DNA from: a virus
Length of the DNA: 64,000 nt
Direction: 5' to 3' (one strand)
IMG/VR virus record: IMGVR_UViG_3300020433_000003
Location: 1-64,000 of that record
In this document: piece by piece, positions 44,726 to 53,753 of the stretch
How the letters are laid out: every line of letters begins with the position of its first letter
Position numbering within the stretch: position 1 is the first letter of the stretch
The notes under the pieces: generated by a model
The model's database searches: none
Told to the model about the DNA's origin: nothing
What the model saw: only the letters and a program-made list of their open reading frames with translations
Position numbers and translations under genes: made by a program

Positions 44726-44973
44726 TGGATAAACCTAGATTCCTCCCTGTTGAAGGAGAAGAAAATAAGGGTTTGTTTCGTGATACTGAAAGTAATGCGA
44801 TTGTGTATCGGGACTCTGACGAGTACGATAAATATATGCAGTCGTATAATCAAAGGCAAAGGAAGAAGAGGGAATTTACTGATCTGCAAGGTGAAGTAAA
44901 AGAACTTAAATCTGATGTTTCTGACATCAAAAATTTACTACTGAAACTTATTAACAAAGAAAATGACAGTTGA
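44725..44973 (+). CDS. Small coiled-coil protein
   Basis: Protein of 82 residues. The first half is charged (FLPVEGEENKGLFRDTESNAI); the second half is a heptad coiled coil (about residues 50-78: LQGEVKELKSDVSDIKNLLL). It starts on the last base of the preceding stop codon and overlaps the next gene by 11 bases. No family recognised with certainty. A virion-assembly adaptor between the large DUF4815 protein and the tail fibre would fit but is speculative. Confidence 0.7.
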   Translation: MDKPRFLPVEGEENKGLFRDTESNAIVYRDSDEYDKYMQSYNQRQRKKREFTDLQGEVKELKSDVSDIKNLLLKLINKENDS

Positions 44974-45193
44974 TGTGAAAGAAAACAGTTCACCTGATGA
45001 ACTACTTGAAGGGTTCAAGACCCGCTACCAAAAGATACTTGATGAGAACAAATCATTAAGTAATAAGATTAGAGACAATGAAACTACTGCACTAAAACTG
45101 TTGGGTGCAATAGAAACTTTGGAATATCTTTATCCACATACACCAGAAGCAAAGACAGAGGAATCGCCAGGAACACCAGCATCAGTCGAGTAG
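44963..45193 (+). CDS. Small coiled-coil protein
   Basis: Protein of 76 residues: an acidic start, a central coiled coil (about residues 18-52: YQKILDENKSLSNKIRDNE), and a Pro/Glu-rich tail (TPEAKTEESPGTPASVE). It overlaps the preceding small coiled-coil gene by 11 bases, so the two are probably co-translated and may act as a pair. A late promoter for the tail fibre gene follows 14 bases after its stop. Confidence 0.7.
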   Translation: MTVDVKENSSPDELLEGFKTRYQKILDENKSLSNKIRDNETTALKLLGAIETLEYLYPHTPEAKTEESPGTPASVE

Positions 45194-45207
45194 CATCGTA
45201 TTTGCGG

Positions 45208-45215
45208 TATAAATA
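45208..45215 (+). promoter_or_regulatory. T4-like late promoter, upstream of tail fibre
   Basis: Perfect TATAAATA in the gap before the fibre gene, ending 34 bases before ATG 45250. An ACAGGAGAC ribosome-site-like sequence lies just downstream of it, unusually far (about 26 bases) from the ATG. Confidence 0.75.
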
Positions 45216-45249
45216 ACAGGAGACATCCTTGTGTCATTCGATATAAACA

Positions 45250-48200
45250 ATGGCAAATAGACTACAACTACGACGTGACGGTGCACAGCAATGGGCAAAC
45301 GTCAACCCAATTCTTGCACAGGGCGAACTTGGTATTGAACTAGATACCTCGCGTCTGAAAATCGGTGATGGTGTTACACCATGGAACTCACTGAAATATG
45401 AGCGTCCACTAGAAACTGAAAGTAATACTGCAAATACACTTGTTAAGCGTGACGCTGACGGTAACTTTGAAGCGGGTGCCATTACTGCTTCAATCGTCGG
45501 TAACGCTGCTACTGCGACTAGACTTGCTAACGCTAGATCATTCACCCTAACAGGTGACATGACTGGTTCTGCTAGTTTTGATGGTTCTGCAAACATCAAC
45601 ATTACTGCTGAACTAAACTACCAACCAGGTCTACCACACTATGACGCAAACGATCTTAGCGCGACTGGAACTTATACTCAAATTACACTTGACTCTCGTG
45701 GTCGTGTTACTACTGCTTCTAACCCTACAACACTAGCAGGATATGGTATCACTGACGCGACACCAAGTGACCCAGATCTAATCGCACTTGCTGCTATAAC
45801 ATCTCTTGGTTTATTATCAAGAACTGGAAATGGAACTGCTGTAACTAGACAGATTACAGGTGCATCTGGTCAAATTGTTATGACCAATGGTTCTGGTGCA
45901 ACAGGTGACCCACAGGTAGGACTTGCTGATACACCAGTTGTTGTTGGATCATACAACCCAACAGGATCTGTATCATTAGATCAACCTCAGTTATCTGTAT
46001 CAGAAACATCAAGTATTCACCAAACAGTTAATACACCTGACTTTACAGTAGACAGATATGGTAGATTAACATATGCAGCAACAGCACCTATTGCTACTGC
46101 TACACAGGGTACAGAATCAGCAGCATGGAACTCAGGAACAACATATGCACGATATGCAAAGGTTAAAAATTCAAATGATCGCCTCTATGAGGCTATCGCT
46201 CCTGTTAACAGTGGTGGCAGCGAACCTACACACACCGACACCAGTGATACAGGATCTTGGAGATATCTCGGATCTGCTCTAAGTCCACAGAAAGGTCTAG
46301 CATCATTCAACCAAGAAGATTTTGATGTAACATCATGGAATGCTGCTGGTAACTACGAAGGTGGTTTCGTTACTATTGCACAGGCAGGGGTAGATAATAC
46401 ACAACTACAAAATAACAGAGTTTCATTTGCAGACGGTAATACAAAAGAAGACTTTGAACTAGATCAAGAATTAACTGCAACCACAGGTTACAGAGGATTC
46501 AATTACTTAAACTATATTAAAATTAATGATACCAGTGGTAACCTATTAGTTGGTGCTAATAACACTGGTGATAGTGGAGCAGGAGAGATTGACATAAACG
46601 TCAGATCATATTATAGTGATCCTGACATTACACTTGATGGTTCTGTTGATCAGAAACTTGATAAGACTGGTGATGGTAATTTAACATTCCAGTTAACTCA
46701 AAACAGTTCTAGTGCTAGAACAGTCTTAATCAACGCTACAAACTCTGGTGCTGGTGATGCAAAGATTGATATCACATCAGAAAATGATATTACGATCAAT
46801 GCAACTAACGTTTCTAATAGAGTAAACGTAGAAGGTTTCCAATTTCAAGATGATACTCTAAGTAGCACTGCTGCTACTATGATATTAGACCCAGGTGATG
46901 ACGACGCTGCAACTGGTAAAGTTCAGATTCGTGGTGACCTACAAGTAGATGGTACTACAACAACTGTTAACTCAACTGTTGTAACTATTGATGATCCTAT
47001 CATTGTATTAGGTGGAGATACTACACCTGTATCAGATGACAATAAGGATCGTGGTGTCGAGTTCTCTTATTACGATACACAGGCAAGAAAAGGATTCTAT
47101 GGGTGGGACGAAGATTATGCGAACGCTAACATGTGGTCTGGCACTGGTGGGTATCGCTTCCTCTACAACGCGACTAACACAAGTGAAGTTTTTACTGGTA
47201 CTGATGCTCCTATCATCGCTGGTAACCTCAGACTAACAACAAACACAGGATCTACTTGGAAAACACCTACAACAGGTACATTAGTTGTAACTGGTGGTGC
47301 AGGAATTTCTGAAAATCTTAACGTTGGTGGTACAACCCACTTGAATGGTAATGTTGAGATAGATGGCACAGTTGATATTGATGCAAACTTTGCAGTAAGA
47401 TCTGGTACAACTGATAAATTTACAGTCGCATCAAGCACAGGTAATACAGTAATCGAAGGTACATTAGATGTACAGTTAGAAACTGAGATAACAGATAACT
47501 TAATAATAAAAGCAGACAATAAAAAGTTTGATATTCAAACTGCTGCTGGTGTCAGTAAGTTTGAGGTAGATACTGACAATGGTAATATACACACAGATGG
47601 TACTCTTGATGTAGACAGTGGTGTTACACTCAACAGTACTCTCGATGTTGATAACAACGTTACATTAAATGCAGAATTAGATGTTGATGGCAACTCATTA
47701 TTCCATAACAACATCACTCTTGATACAACTGGTAAGAACTTTAAGATCACAAATGGATCACAAGATAAGTTCTCTGTTCTATCTACAAATGGTAATACAG
47801 ATATCAGAGGTACATTAGATGTAGGATCTAATGCTATCTTCGAGACAAACCTAAGTGTAAATGGTAATACTACATTAGGTAATCAAGCATCTGATAATCT
47901 TACAGTAAATGCTGACGCTGTATTTACAGATAACCTTACAGTTAATCAGGCAGTAGATTTTGATTCTACTCTTAATGTAGATCAGGCAGTAGACTTCAAT
48001 TCAACTCTTGTAGTTGATGGTCAAACTACAATTTATGATTCTCTAATCTTACAGTCTGACAACGAAGTATTCAACATTAATAATGACGCTGCACAGACAC
48101 AGTTCTCTATTGACTTTGATAATGGTAATACAATCATTGGTAGAAGTGGACAAGGCACAGGTACATTAACAGTCCATGGTAATTCTACATTCAATGATCT

Positions 48201-51200
48201 AGCAACATTCACTGACAATGTAATTGTTGGTAATGCAAATACTGACACTCTCACAGTAAATTCTGTTTCACAATTTACAGATAATGTCACAGTTGATGGT
48301 AGTCTAACTGTAAATACAAACGCATTAATAGAAGGTAACCTAACAGTTAATGGAGTCACTACAACCGTTAACAGCACTACGGTTACACTAGATGACCCTA
48401 TCATTACATTGGGTGGAGATACTGCTCCTGCATCTGACGACGCAAAAGATCGTGGTGTGGAGTTCCGTTATTTCAATTCTTCTGCTAAAATAGGATTCTT
48501 CGGGTGGGATGATTCTGCACTAAGATATGTATTCTTACATGATGCAGCAAACAACTCGGAGGTGTTCAGTGGTACCAAGTCAGGAATTGACGCAGGGTCC
48601 ATAAAATTATTTAATACAACAAATGCAACGAATAGTGCTACTGGGACTCTCATCGTTGGGGGCGGTGCTGGTATCGGATTGGATCTATACGTCGGTGATG
48701 ATCTCACAGTCGGAGACAATGGATCGTTTGGTGGAAATGTCGATATCACTGGCACGCTCGATGTAACAGATGACTTCGCTGTTGCTTCTACATTTACAGT
48801 TGATGCCCAGACAGGTAACACATTTGCTAATGGTACATTCACTGTCAATGGTAACGCTACGATTGGTAATCAGGCGGGTGACTCACACGCTGTTACTGGT
48901 ACTGTACAGTTCAATCAGGCAGTAACTGGTAATGCAAGATTCAACATCAGAAACCTTAAAGTTGGTACTGATGCTGCTAACGAAATATCTACATCCTCTG
49001 GTAATCTAATATTAGATTCTGCTGGTGGTACAGTAAACATAACAGACCACGCTGACGTGGATGGAGACTTAAATGTTGACGGTAATACTAAGGTTGATGG
49101 CACTCTTACTGTCGATGGTAATACTACTATCGGTAACGCATCAGGAGATAGTCACTCAGTTACTGGAACAGTCCAGTTTAATCAAGCAATCACCTCCACA
49201 GACATCACCGCAGACGCGATCAAAATCGGGGTCGATGCTAACAATGAAATTAGTACCACAACTGGTAACCTTATCCTCGACTCACAAGGTGGTAAGGTAC
49301 ACATCACAGACAATGCTGAGGTAGATGGAAGTTTACAGGTAGACGGAAATACAACTCTTGGTGATGCTAGTTCAGATTCATTGACTGTCAATGCAACATC
49401 TGATTTTAACGCTGCTATTACATCAGAACAGATCACTGCTAAGAACATCAAGATTGGTGTTGATGGTACATCAGAAATCAGTACATCAACTGGTAACCTA
49501 ACTATTGATTCTGCTACTGGTGAGACTATTATTGATGACAACCTCACAATCAATGGCACACTTGACGTTGATAACCTAACAACAATTACAGATGGTTTAA
49601 CTGTCAAGGCAGACAACAAAGTTGTTGCAATCCAGACTGCTGGTGGTGTTAATAAACTTACAGTTGATACTGATAACGGAAATACAGATATACGAGGAAC
49701 CTTAGATGTAAATGGTGCTACTACCATTACCAATACTCTTAACGTTACTAACAATGTTGACCTTGATCAACAGTTAAACGTAGATGGTAATGCTACATTC
49801 CAAAGCAATGTAAACATCAACGGTGACAACTTACTCTTTACAATAGAGAACCAAGCAGGAACTGATCAGTTTACTGTTGACTCTGACAATGGTAATACAG
49901 TTATAGGTGGTACATTAGTTGTTGATGAGACCATAGATGCAACTGGTATTATCACATCTAATAACTTCTTAAAAGCAGTTAACTCTACCAACCCAGCAAA
50001 CCTATCTGCAAATGCTGCATTGATGGTTACTGGTGGTGCAACTGTTGGTGCTGATTTATTCGTTGGTACAGGATTTAAAGTTGGTGCAAACGCTGCAACT
50101 AAATTCTCAATCGCTGGTGGAACAGGTAACACAGATATCACTGGTACATTAGATGTCACAGGAAACACAACTCTAACAACTCTCGATGTCTCCACAATAG
50201 ACACCACTGGTGCTACAACTATCGGTGGTACATTCAACGTTGGTTCAAGTAAGTTTACTGTACTATCCAACTCTGGTAACTTGGATATGGCAGGAACACT
50301 TGATGTTGCTGGTCGTACAATTATTGATGATACTCTACAAGTTACACAGAACGTAGACTTTGATTCTGATCTTAATGTAGATGGTAATGCACAGATTGAT
50401 GGTACACTTACTGTTGATTCTGCTACAACAATCAAAGACAATGTAATTGTCAGAGGATCTACAAAGACTCTTAAATTACAAAACGGTTCTAATCAAGACA
50501 AGATTACATTCCACTCAACAAGTGGTAATGCAGAGATCACTGGTCTATCTACACTTGGATCTCTTGGAGTTACAAACAATACAACTATCGGTGGCACACT
50601 TGGAGTCACAGGTCAGATCACTGGTAACGTAACTGGTGCGTTGACAGGTAATGCAGACTCTGCATCATTAGTTGATGTTACTGAGACTGCTGCTACTAAC
50701 TTAGACTTCTTCCCAACATTTGTTTCTGCAACATCTGGAAACACTGAGATAAGAACTGACTCTACTAACCTAAGATATAATCCATCTACTAACAGACTTA
50801 CTGTTACAAACTTCCGATCAACAACTGACTTTGAAGTTCAAGGTAACTTGACTATTACTGGTGCTATTACTTACGGTCAGGCACAAGTTGGTAGTATCGC
50901 AAACCATGATACTGATGCTCTTGCTGAGGGATCTACAAATCTATACTTCACTAACGAAAGAGTTGATGATCGTGTTGCTGCACTAATTGATGGTGGCACA
51001 GGTATATCTGCAACTTACAATGACTCAGGTAATATTCTATCAATCTCTGCTGACTTTACAGAGTTTGATACAGACAACGTTGTAGAAGGAACTAGCAACA
51101 AGTATCATACACAAGCAAGAGTTCGTAACTCATTTACATATGGCACTGGTATTCAGCATGATGGTAGTGGTGGTCTTCAAGTTACACAGTCAGATATCAA

Positions 51201-52071
51201 TACTGACAACATAACTGAGGGTAGCACAAATCTATTCATTACTGCTGCTAGAACTCGTGGACATTTAAGTGCTACTGGTGATCTATCATATAACGCTTCC
51301 ACTGGTGTATTCTCATACACAATACCAACAACTATTGCTTCTCTTTCTAATCATGATACAGCAGATTTAGCAGAGGGTACTAACCTCTACTTCACTAACG
51401 CTCGTGCTGATGCTAGGGCAGATGCAAGAATCGCTGCTGCTGACACAGATGATTTATCAGAAGGTTCTTCTAACTTATACTTCACTAACGCTAGGGCAGA
51501 CGCTAGAATCGCTGCTGCAACTACAAGTGATCTAACAGAAGGAAGCAACCTATACTTTACTAATGCAAGAGCAGACGCAAGAATTGCTGCTGCATCTACA
51601 AGCGATCTATCAGAAGGAACTAATCTTTATCACACAACTGCTCGTGCTCGTGCAGCAATCAGTGCTGGTGGAGACTTATCATATAATGCTTCAACTGGTG
51701 TGATGAGTGTCACATTGCCAACAGTATTCTCTGGGGCATACAATGACCTAACTGGTAAACCTACATTATTCTCTGGTGCATATGCAGACTTAACTGGTAA
51801 ACCTACATTATTCTCTGGTGCATATGCAGATCTAACTGGCGCACCTTCTCTTGGTGCTGTTGCGACATCTAATGATTATGATGATCTAAGCAACAAACCA
51901 ACACTAGGTACTGCTGCTGCTACTAATAGCACTGCTTATGCTACTGCTGCACAAGGTGCTCTTGCTGCATCTGCATTACAGGCAGAAACAATTACATTAG
52001 CAACACTGAAATCTGTTACAGCAGCGTCTACTGACTTTGCTGACTTCCAATCTAGAATCGCTGCTCTATAA
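45250..52071 (+). CDS. Long tail fibre protein, 2273 aa, repeat-rich
   Basis: The N-terminus (NRLQLRRDGAQQWANVNPILAQGELGIELDTSR split over residues 3-35) is the phage fibre N-terminal domain also seen in major tropism determinant-type proteins. Residues about 290-345 carry a W...PTH...W module also found in the gp7-like protein. A duplicated block (nt 46930-47240 and 48346-48620) has TTVNST, DDPI, LGGDT and KDRGVEF. Between about 47340 and 50470 many degenerate 30-45-residue repeats of the type NGNTDIRGTLDV fill the shaft. The C-terminus has LYFTNARADARI repeats and three copies of a GAYADLTGKPTLFS repeat. No peptidase, chaperone or lectin tip is recognisable, so the receptor-binding end may be small or carried by another protein. 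Likely the main host-recognition fibre. Confidence 0.85.
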   Translation: MANRLQLRRDGAQQWANVNPILAQGELGIELDTSRLKIGDGVTPWNSLKYERPLETESNTANTLVKRDADGNFEAGAITASIVGNAATATRLANARSFTLTGDMTGSASFDGSANINITAELNYQPGLPHYDANDLSATGTYTQITLDSRGRVTTASNPTTLAGYGITDATPSDPDLIALAAITSLGLLSRTGNGTAVTRQITGASGQIVMTNGSGATGDPQVGLADTPVVVGSYNPTGSVSLDQPQLSVSETSSIHQTVNTPDFTVDRYGRLTYAATAPIATATQGTESAAWNSGTTYARYAKVKNSNDRLYEAIAPVNSGGSEPTHTDTSDTGSWRYLGSALSPQKGLASFNQEDFDVTSWNAAGNYEGGFVTIAQAGVDNTQLQNNRVSFADGNTKEDFELDQELTATTGYRGFNYLNYIKINDTSGNLLVGANNTGDSGAGEIDINVRSYYSDPDITLDGSVDQKLDKTGDGNLTFQLTQNSSSARTVLINATNSGAGDAKIDITSENDITINATNVSNRVNVEGFQFQDDTLSSTAATMILDPGDDDAATGKVQIRGDLQVDGTTTTVNSTVVTIDDPIIVLGGDTTPVSDDNKDRGVEFSYYDTQARKGFYGWDEDYANANMWSGTGGYRFLYNATNTSEVFTGTDAPIIAGNLRLTTNTGSTWKTPTTGTLVVTGGAGISENLNVGGTTHLNGNVEIDGTVDIDANFAVRSGTTDKFTVASSTGNTVIEGTLDVQLETEITDNLIIKADNKKFDIQTAAGVSKFEVDTDNGNIHTDGTLDVDSGVTLNSTLDVDNNVTLNAELDVDGNSLFHNNITLDTTGKNFKITNGSQDKFSVLSTNGNTDIRGTLDVGSNAIFETNLSVNGNTTLGNQASDNLTVNADAVFTDNLTVNQAVDFDSTLNVDQAVDFNSTLVVDGQTTIYDSLILQSDNEVFNINNDAAQTQFSIDFDNGNTIIGRSGQGTGTLTVHGNSTFNDLATFTDNVIVGNANTDTLTVNSVSQFTDNVTVDGSLTVNTNALIEGNLTVNGVTTTVNSTTVTLDDPIITLGGDTAPASDDAKDRGVEFRYFNSSAKIGFFGWDDSALRYVFLHDAANNSEVFSGTKSGIDAGSIKLFNTTNATNSATGTLIVGGGAGIGLDLYVGDDLTVGDNGSFGGNVDITGTLDVTDDFAVASTFTVDAQTGNTFANGTFTVNGNATIGNQAGDSHAVTGTVQFNQAVTGNARFNIRNLKVGTDAANEISTSSGNLILDSAGGTVNITDHADVDGDLNVDGNTKVDGTLTVDGNTTIGNASGDSHSVTGTVQFNQAITSTDITADAIKIGVDANNEISTTTGNLILDSQGGKVHITDNAEVDGSLQVDGNTTLGDASSDSLTVNATSDFNAAITSEQITAKNIKIGVDGTSEISTSTGNLTIDSATGETIIDDNLTINGTLDVDNLTTITDGLTVKADNKVVAIQTAGGVNKLTVDTDNGNTDIRGTLDVNGATTITNTLNVTNNVDLDQQLNVDGNATFQSNVNINGDNLLFTIENQAGTDQFTVDSDNGNTVIGGTLVVDETIDATGIITSNNFLKAVNSTNPANLSANAALMVTGGATVGADLFVGTGFKVGANAATKFSIAGGTGNTDITGTLDVTGNTTLTTLDVSTIDTTGATTIGGTFNVGSSKFTVLSNSGNLDMAGTLDVAGRTIIDDTLQVTQNVDFDSDLNVDGNAQIDGTLTVDSATTIKDNVIVRGSTKTLKLQNGSNQDKITFHSTSGNAEITGLSTLGSLGVTNNTTIGGTLGVTGQITGNVTGALTGNADSASLVDVTETAATNLDFFPTFVSATSGNTEIRTDSTNLRYNPSTNRLTVTNFRSTTDFEVQGNLTITGAITYGQAQVGSIANHDTDALAEGSTNLYFTNERVDDRVAALIDGGTGISATYNDSGNILSISADFTEFDTDNVVEGTSNKYHTQARVRNSFTYGTGIQHDGSGGLQVTQSDINTDNITEGSTNLFITAARTRGHLSATGDLSYNASTGVFSYTIPTTIASLSNHDTADLAEGTNLYFTNARADARADARIAAADTDDLSEGSSNLYFTNARADARIAAATTSDLTEGSNLYFTNARADARIAAASTSDLSEGTNLYHTTARARAAISAGGDLSYNASTGVMSVTLPTVFSGAYNDLTGKPTLFSGAYADLTGKPTLFSGAYADLTGAPSLGAVATSNDYDDLSNKPTLGTAAATNSTAYATAAQGALAASALQAETITLATLKSVTAASTDFADFQSRIAAL
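47340..50470 (+). repeat. Fibre shaft repeats (NGNTxIxGTLxV type)
   Basis: Degenerate in-frame repeats of about 30-45 residues built around NGNT/GNTDI, GTLDV and FTVD strands, with short Asn/Thr/Asp-rich turns. They probably form a trimeric beta shaft. Copies differ at the DNA level, so recent perfect expansion is unlikely. Confidence 0.75.
50930..51650 (+). repeat. LYFTNARADARI repeats in the fibre C-terminus
   Basis: Near-identical repeats of about 23 residues: SEGSNLYFTNARADARI then AAATTSDL. Four to five good copies lie at about 51370-51650 and earlier, more diverged copies begin near 50930. This repeat type is common in tail fibres of T4-like and other phages. Confidence 0.75.
51728..51845 (+). 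repeat. Tandem 42-bp repeat, GAYADLTGKPTLFS
   Basis: Three 14-codon units near the fibre C-terminus; the second and third are nearly identical in DNA. The third ends in GAPSLG, closing the array. Such arrays can gain or lose units by slippage or recombination. Confidence 0.8.
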
Positions 52072-52075
52072 GTAA

Positions 52076-52876
52076 ATGGCATCTCCAACCTCAAAATCTG
52101 AACTAAAAGAATACTGTCTCCGTAGACTCGGTAAACCAGTATTAGAAATCAACGTGTCTGATGATCAGATTGATGACAATATAGATTACGCTATACAGAA
52201 ATTTCAACAGTATCACTATGAAGGTGCTGAACGTGTTTATCTAAAACATAAGTTTACTGCTGCTGAGATCACTGCTGGTAAAGCAAACTCAACAACATTA
52301 GCAACAGATGGTACTACCGAATGGTCAGAACAGAATGCATTTGTTCCTGTACCAGAACATATAACATCTATTGAAGGTATCTTTAAATTTACAGACAAAG
52401 GTACTAGAAACATGTTTGATATTAGATATCAAATGCGTTTGAATGACTTGTATGATTTTACATCTACACAGTTCTATCATTACTATATGATACAACAACA
52501 CTTAGAGACTATTGATTTCATACTAGAAGGTATGCACCCAGTAAGATATCAAGCAGTACAGGATAAAGTTTACTTAGACTTTGATTGGTCACAAGATGCA
52601 CTAGAAGATCAATATATTGTTATCAAATGTTGGAGAGCATTACAACCTGAGACATGGACTGAGATATACAATCAGTTGTGGTTAAAGGACTATGCTACTG
52701 CAAAGATAAAGAAACAGTGGGGTCAGAATCTTACTAAATTTACTAGCGTTCAAATGCCAGGTGGTGTCACTCTCAACGGAGAGATGATTTATAATGATGC
52801 TGTTGAGGAATTAAAGATCCTTGATGAGCAACTTCGCACCACATGGGAAACTCCTCCATTAGACATGATAGGATGA
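52076..52876 (+). CDS. 13: Neck protein gp13
   Basis: Protein of 266 residues (T4 gp13, 309 aa). The start (SKSELKEYCLRRLGKPVLEI, then NVSDDQIDDNIDYAIQKFQ) is strongly typical of gp13 in cyanophages and other T4-like phages. Conserved later parts include MRLNDLYDF and ALQPETWTEIYNQLWLKDYA. gp13 and gp14 form the neck that closes the filled head and lets the tail attach. It begins four bases after the fibre stop, and gp14 begins one base after its own stop. Confidence 0.92.
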   Translation: MASPTSKSELKEYCLRRLGKPVLEINVSDDQIDDNIDYAIQKFQQYHYEGAERVYLKHKFTAAEITAGKANSTTLATDGTTEWSEQNAFVPVPEHITSIEGIFKFTDKGTRNMFDIRYQMRLNDLYDFTSTQFYHYYMIQQHLETIDFILEGMHPVRYQAVQDKVYLDFDWSQDALEDQYIVIKCWRALQPETWTEIYNQLWLKDYATAKIKKQWGQNLTKFTSVQMPGGVTLNGEMIYNDAVEELKILDEQLRTTWETPPLDMIG

Positions 52877-52877
52877 T

Positions 52878-53753
52878 ATGGCAACTAACAGTTACTTTAC
52901 CAACGGTACAACAGGAGAGCAAGATTTACAAGAGTCTCTTGTCACAGAGCAAATTAAAATGTTCGGCAAAGATGTCTACTATATCCCGAGAACTCTTGTT
53001 AAAGAAGATAGCGTCTTCGGGGAGGATACCCTCTCTAAGTTTGAAGGAGCACATTTAATTGAAGCGTACATTGAAGATGCTGGTGGTTTTAGGGGCGACG
53101 GTGATATTTTCTCTAAGTTTGGAGTCAGAATACAAGACCAGATCACCTTTGTTATATCAAGGTCAAGATTTACAGCAGCAGTAGACGATAATGCAACTTT
53201 AATTGTAGAGGGTAGACCTAACGAAGGTGACCTAATACATTTGCCTATGGCAAATAAAACTTTTGAGATACAGTTTGTAGAGCACGAACAACCTTTCTAC
53301 CAGTTTGGTAAGAACTATGTTTGGGGTTTACGCTGTGAGTTGTTCGAGTACAGCGACGAGGATATCGATACTGGTGTGGCAGCAGTAGATGCATTAGAAC
53401 AGAACTTTGCCAATGCTATCACAGTTGGTCTAGTTGCTGGTGGATCTGGTGCGTTCACTGCTGGTGAAACTGTAACTGGTGGTACATCTAATGTTACTGC
53501 TGAGGTTAAGTCATTTGATAGTTCAACCAATACTTTGATAGTGATTAACAGATCAGGCACCTTCACGGTCCCAGAAACGATCACTGGTGGCACATCTAGT
53601 GCATCGTTCACAACTGCATCATATAATACAATAAATAATACTAACTCCGAATTTGATATTAATGCGTCTATTGAGACGACTGCCGATGGTATACTAGACT
53701 TTACACAAGGCAATCCATTCGGTGAATTTGGAAATAGTGGAGGTTCTATCTAA
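52878..53753 (+). CDS. 14: Neck protein gp14 with added TSGAT-type repeats
   Basis: Protein of 291 residues (T4 gp14, 256 aa). The first ~170 residues match gp14: EQDLQESLVTEQIKMFGKDVYY, IPRTLV, then EAYIEDAGGFRGDGDIFSKFG and KNYVWGLRCELFEYSDEDI. Residues about 179-255 are two copies of the AGETVTGGTSNVTAEVKS type module seen in several other proteins here, apparently added to the gp14 core. The last residues (FTQGNPFGEFG) return to a family-like C-terminus. Its last base is the first of the gp15 start codon. Confidence 0.92.
   Translation: MATNSYFTNGTTGEQDLQESLVTEQIKMFGKDVYYIPRTLVKEDSVFGEDTLSKFEGAHLIEAYIEDAGGFRGDGDIFSKFGVRIQDQITFVISRSRFTAAVDDNATLIVEGRPNEGDLIHLPMANKTFEIQFVEHEQPFYQFGKNYVWGLRCELFEYSDEDIDTGVAAVDALEQNFANAITVGLVAGGSGAFTAGETVTGGTSNVTAEVKSFDSSTNTLIVINRSGTFTVPETITGGTSSASFTTASYNTINNTNSEFDINASIETTADGILDFTQGNPFGEFGNSGGSI

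Noticed and set aside
49866-50441. Long open frame on the - strand (191 codons), and similar ones at 21552-21986 and 49182-49754
   Set aside because: They lie opposite repeat-rich coding sequence of the fibre and gp7-like genes, have no ribosome site or neighbours on that strand, and their proteins are low-complexity mirror images of the repeats.
47340-51850. CRISPR-like array
   Set aside because: The repeats are in-frame protein repeats with degenerate DNA copies and no constant spacer length.
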